Assembly (NCBI GenBank): GCA_017535315.1
Contig: JAFXUD010000006.1
Coordinates: forward strand, 1-51,376
Direction of reading: 5' to 3'
Source: Victivallales bacterium
Lineage (GTDB): Bacteria > Verrucomicrobiota > Lentisphaeria > Oligosphaerales > Oligosphaeraceae
DNA length: 51,376 bases
Shown here piece after piece: positions 48,220 through 51,376 of this stretch. Numbering within the stretch: the first letter of the stretch is position 1; each line of letters begins with the position of its first letter. A program made the position numbers and the translations under genes. The notes under the pieces are model-generated. The model had not been told where the DNA came from. It made no database searches and worked only from the letters and a program-made list of their open reading frames with translations.

Positions 48220-51200
48220 ATGATAATCGACTGGATATTAAAGAAAATCTTCGGTGATAGGAACCAACGGCGCATCAAGAAAATGATGCCGACACTGAAT
48301 CGAATCAACGAACTCGCCGAACAGTACAAATCTCTGACGGACGAGCAGTTGAAAGCGAAGACCGACGAATTCCGCGCACGCCTCAAAAACGGCGAGACAA
48401 CCGATGACATCCTCCCCGAGGCATACGCCACGGTCAAGGATGCTTGCCGCCGCCTCATGGGGACTACCTTGAATGTCACGGGACATGAAATCAAGTGGGA
48501 CATGATCCCATTCGACGTACAGATCATCGGCGGCATTGCCCTCCACCAGCGCAACATCGCTGAAATGGCCACTGGCGAAGGCAAGACGCTGGTCGCCATC
48601 ATGCCCCTTTATCTGAATGCCTTGACGGGGCGCAACGTCCAGCTGGTCACCGTCAACGACTATCTGGCGCGGCGCGACTCCGAATGGATGGGGCATGTCT
48701 ATAAGTGGCTGGGGCTGACCGTCGGCTGCATCCAGAATCCAATGAACCCCGAGCAACGCCGTCAGCAGTACGCCTGCGACATCACCTATGGCACCAACAG
48801 TGAATTCGGATTCGACTACCTGCGCGACATGGGCATGGCGATGAACAAGAACGAGCTGGTGCAGCGGGACTACTATTTTGCCATTGTCGATGAAATCGAC
48901 AGCATCCTCATCGACGAGGCGAGAACCCCCCTGATCATCGCGGGTCCCGCAAAAGTCTCCACCCACATGTTTGATAAGTTCAAACCTGCGGTCGCAGCAC
49001 TCTATGAGCAGCAGACCAAGCTGGTCGAGAAGATGATGGATTCCGCGAAGAAGGTGCTGGACAACCCCGAATCCACGCCTGAGGATATGGAGGACGCCTA
49101 CCTGACCCTAGCCAAGGTTCAGATGGGTATGCCGAAGCATAAGGGACTGCTTGCGCTCATGGAAGATGCGACGATTCGCAAGGCACTTGACCGCAAGGAT
49201 ATGGAGATTCACAGCGAGAAGAACCGCAGGGGGTTCCTTCAGGAGTGCAAGGAAGACCTCTACTTCTCCATCAACGAAAGGGACAACGAGGCGGAACTCA
49301 GTTCCAAGGGCCGCAGTTTCCTGCGGCCAGGCGAGGAGGATGCTTTCGTCATACCCGACCTGCCTTCCCAGCTCTCCGAAGTCGATGCCGACGACACGCT
49401 GGATGAAAACCAGAAGATGGAGAAGCGGAAGATGTACCAGGTGGAGTTCGACAAGAAGTCGGAGATCATCCACAACATCTCCCAGCTTCTCCGCGCCTAT
49501 TGTCTCTTTGAGCGGGATACCCACTACATCGTGCAGGACAACAAGGTCATCATCGTGGATGAATTCACGGGGCGTCCACAGCCTGGGCGCCGTTTCAGCG
49601 AGGGTCTCCATCAGGCGCTTGAGGCGAAGGAGGGCGTCAAAATCGAGCGTGAGACGCAGACGCTGGCCTCCATCACCATCCAGAACTACTTCCGCATGTA
49701 CGAGAAGCTGGCGGGCATGACGGGTACGGCAGAGACCGAGGCCAACGAATTCAAGTCCATCTACAATTTGGATGTTTTGGTTATCCCGACCAACAAGCCC
49801 TGCATACGGCACGATGACGACGACCGTGTTTATAAGACGCAGCGCGCCAAATACGAGGCGATCATCAATGAGATTATCGAGTGCAACAAACGTGGACAGC
49901 CTGTCCTGGTTGGCACCATCTCCGTGGAGGTTTCCGAAATCCTAAGTCGGATGCTGACGGCAAGGCGCATTGTCCATAACGTGCTGAATGCCAAGCACCA
50001 CGAAAGCGAAGCGGAAATCGTTGCCCGCGCAGGTCAGTTGGGGGCCGTGACCATCGCCACCAACATGGCGGGACGTGGAACCGATATCAAACTTGGGCCA
50101 GGCGTCAAGGAGGTTGGCGGTCTGCACGTCATCGGCAGCGAGCGCCATGATTCGCGCCGCATTGACAGGCAGCTCCGCGGGCGCTGCGCACGTCAGGGCG
50201 ACCCAGGTTCCTCGCGCTTCTATGTCTCCTTGGAAGACAATCTCATGCGCTTGTTCGCATCCGACAGGGTGGCGACCATCATGGACAAGATGGGCATGTC
50301 CGATGATGACGAGCTTTCGCATCCTCTTCTCAACCATACGATTGAGAATTCCCAGCGCAAGGTTGAGCAGCAGCATTTCGCCATCCGCAAGCATACCCTC
50401 GAATATGACGATGTCATGAACAAGCAGCGTGCCACCATCTACGGCTGGCGCAAAAAGGTCCTGCTGGCAGAGAATACCCGCGACCTACTGATGGACTACA
50501 TCTACACCACGGTCAGCGACCATGTGGAGGCGGCATACGCGACTCGTGTGAAACGGGTTCCCATCGATTTTACGCCATTGGCTGGCTGGCTCGCCAAGAC
50601 CTTCCCCATCTCCTTCCCGAAGGAGCTGCTTGTCGAGACGGGCGACCCTGATGAGTTCAAGGAAGAACTGGATCCACCGCGTGCTGAGAAGCTCTCGGAG
50701 GAGCTGACAAAGATTATCGTTGCGGCGTACAATGTGAAGGTGAAGGAGATTCCGTTGGAAGCCATCACCTGGCTAGAGCGCTTCATTATGCTCAATGGCA
50801 TTGATTCTCTTTATCAGGACCATCTCTATGCCATGGATGCCCTCCGCCAAAGCGTCCATCTGCGCTCGTATGGACAGCGCGATCCGCTGGTGGAGTACAA
50901 GCAGGAGGCCTATAAGCTCTTTGATGGTCTTATGACGCAGATCAAGGAGACCATCTGCCTGAACTCCTTCCGACTGGCTCCTGCTGTTTCCTCCTCGCAG
51001 GAGGATGATGACGATGACAGCGGTGAGAAAAAGTCCCCTGTCTTCGTGGAGCCCAAGGTTGAAAGACGTGAGATGCATACCAATCAGGCGGATTTGGACC
51101 CTGCTTTCAACAGTCTGCTGGACGGCACACCCCAGCAGAACAAATCGCAGGTGCCAAGCGCCTCTGTCACCGTCAAGCGGCAGCAGCCCAAGATTGGGCG

Positions 51201-51258
51201 GAACGACCCGTGCCCTTGCGGCAGCGGCAAGAAATACAAGAATTGCTGCGGGAAGTAG
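48220..51258 (+). CDS. secA: Preprotein translocase ATPase SecA
   Basis: The protein has 1012 aa, within the longer range for SecA. Walker A A-T-G-E-G-K-T-L (about 112-119), Walker B region I-V-D-E-I-D-S-I-L-I-D-E-A-R-T-P, the preprotein crosslinking domain (about 240-400, with an inserted acidic helix), NBD2 (about 430-640; G-R-G-T-D-I-K-L, R-Q-L-R-G-R-x-x-R-Q-G-D-P), helical scaffold and wing follow. The C-terminus has the zinc-binding SEC-C motif D-P-C-P-C-G-S-G-K-K-Y-K-N-C-C. It drives export of preproteins through SecYEG. The ATG at 48220 fits the family N-terminus, yet no Shine-Dalgarno is visible (ttatttacatat). Confidence 0.97.
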   Translation: MIIDWILKKIFGDRNQRRIKKMMPTLNRINELAEQYKSLTDEQLKAKTDEFRARLKNGETTDDILPEAYATVKDACRRLMGTTLNVTGHEIKWDMIPFDVQIIGGIALHQRNIAEMATGEGKTLVAIMPLYLNALTGRNVQLVTVNDYLARRDSEWMGHVYKWLGLTVGCIQNPMNPEQRRQQYACDITYGTNSEFGFDYLRDMGMAMNKNELVQRDYYFAIVDEIDSILIDEARTPLIIAGPAKVSTHMFDKFKPAVAALYEQQTKLVEKMMDSAKKVLDNPESTPEDMEDAYLTLAKVQMGMPKHKGLLALMEDATIRKALDRKDMEIHSEKNRRGFLQECKEDLYFSINERDNEAELSSKGRSFLRPGEEDAFVIPDLPSQLSEVDADDTLDENQKMEKRKMYQVEFDKKSEIIHNISQLLRAYCLFERDTHYIVQDNKVIIVDEFTGRPQPGRRFSEGLHQALEAKEGVKIERETQTLASITIQNYFRMYEKLAGMTGTAETEANEFKSIYNLDVLVIPTNKPCIRHDDDDRVYKTQRAKYEAIINEIIECNKRGQPVLVGTISVEVSEILSRMLTARRIVHNVLNAKHHESEAEIVARAGQLGAVTIATNMAGRGTDIKLGPGVKEVGGLHVIGSERHDSRRIDRQLRGRCARQGDPGSSRFYVSLEDNLMRLFASDRVATIMDKMGMSDDDELSHPLLNHTIENSQRKVEQQHFAIRKHTLEYDDVMNKQRATIYGWRKKVLLAENTRDLLMDYIYTTVSDHVEAAYATRVKRVPIDFTPLAGWLAKTFPISFPKELLVETGDPDEFKEELDPPRAEKLSEELTKIIVAAYNVKVKEIPLEAITWLERFIMLNGIDSLYQDHLYAMDALRQSVHLRSYGQRDPLVEYKQEAYKLFDGLMTQIKETICLNSFRLAPAVSSSQEDDDDDSGEKKSPVFVEPKVERREMHTNQADLDPAFNSLLDGTPQQNKSQVPSASVTVKRQQPKIGRNDPCPCGSGKKYKNCCGK

Positions 51259-51268
51259 ATGGATGTGG

Positions 51269-51376
51269 CGACGGCGTCCCGTCGTCGGATGGGGGTGTGG
51301 CGACGGCGTCCCGTCGTCGGATGGGGGTGTGGCGACGGCGTCCCGTCGTCGGATGGGGGTGTGGCGACGGCGTCCC
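51269..51376. repeat. 32-bp tandem array of hairpins, runs off the window
   Basis: A 32-base unit (gatgggggtgtgg followed by the palindrome CGACGGCGTCCCGTCG) occurs at 51269, 51301, 51333 and 51365, the last cut by the window end. Each palindrome is a perfect 6-bp stem with a 4-base loop. It starts 10 bases after the secA stop. Without spacers it is not a CRISPR array. Confidence 0.92.

Noticed and set aside
51259-51376. Possible CRISPR array at the right edge
   Set aside because: The 32-base units are contiguous with no unique spacers, and no cas gene is nearby.

Overview
The window looks like chromosome of a PVC-superphylum bacterium, most probably Lentisphaerota (Victivallales-like). Three things point there: two type II-style pseudopilins with the F-T-L-I-E-L prepilin motif and a C-terminal W-A-D-G-H-V motif; a DUF6785/DUF6784 polytopic membrane protein; and several large secreted beta-propeller and LamG/TIM-barrel proteins. 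Placement is inference from gene families, because no rRNA is present.

Layout. 1-1095: duplicated palindromic repeats, a terminator, and an EF-P paralogue of the EfpL/YeiP type. 1096-10675 (minus strand): a housekeeping run transcribed dprA, topA, glycosyltransferase, DUF6785 protein, with pheT and efpL further downstream; topA carries an unusual triple helical repeat. 10676-11327: intergenic, with a CTAG-rich array and two good promoters. 11328-12704: a GH39-like TIM-barrel protein. 12774-15855 (minus): a cassette alternating two pseudopilins with three related membrane-anchored small proteins, followed upstream by a secreted Gly/Cys/His/Lys-rich protein (16078-16677). 16678-17595: 0.9 kb without genes, holding a candidate structured RNA that ends in a strong terminator. 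17596-27231 (plus): two paralogous secreted beta-propeller proteins, an AAA-ATPase/PD-(D/E)XK-type gene behind an 18-bp inverted repeat, an M14-like peptidase, and two amidohydrolase-like proteins of which only one keeps its metal motifs. 27400-29098: an orphan Cys-rich protein and a YejB-like permease without partners. 29130-33201 (minus): a two-gene operon of a LamG plus DUF6259-like TIM-barrel protein and a LamG protein. 33262-33810: a DUF1016 (YhcG) nuclease remnant. 33910-43626 (plus): three SPFH/HflKC-like proteins, a P1B-like ATPase lacking the CPC motif, an ABC ATPase without permease, an oxidoreductase and a sugar-kinase-like gene. 43688-47454 (minus): ffs (SRP RNA), dnaX, recR and an M50-like HELTH protease. 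47593-51258 (plus): pyrE and secA. The right edge runs into a 32-bp tandem array of hairpins.

How the genes fit together. The secreted propellers, LamG proteins, GH39-like protein, oxidoreductase and kinase suggest extracellular glycan use. The SPFH/P-ATPase/ABC operon is the best candidate for an undescribed membrane system, and the pseudopilin plus small-protein cassette is second. Intergenic DNA is rich in short repeats (AGTGGTT and AATTGCT heptamers, CTAGG arrays, and palindromes), several of which abut gene ends or truncate genes.
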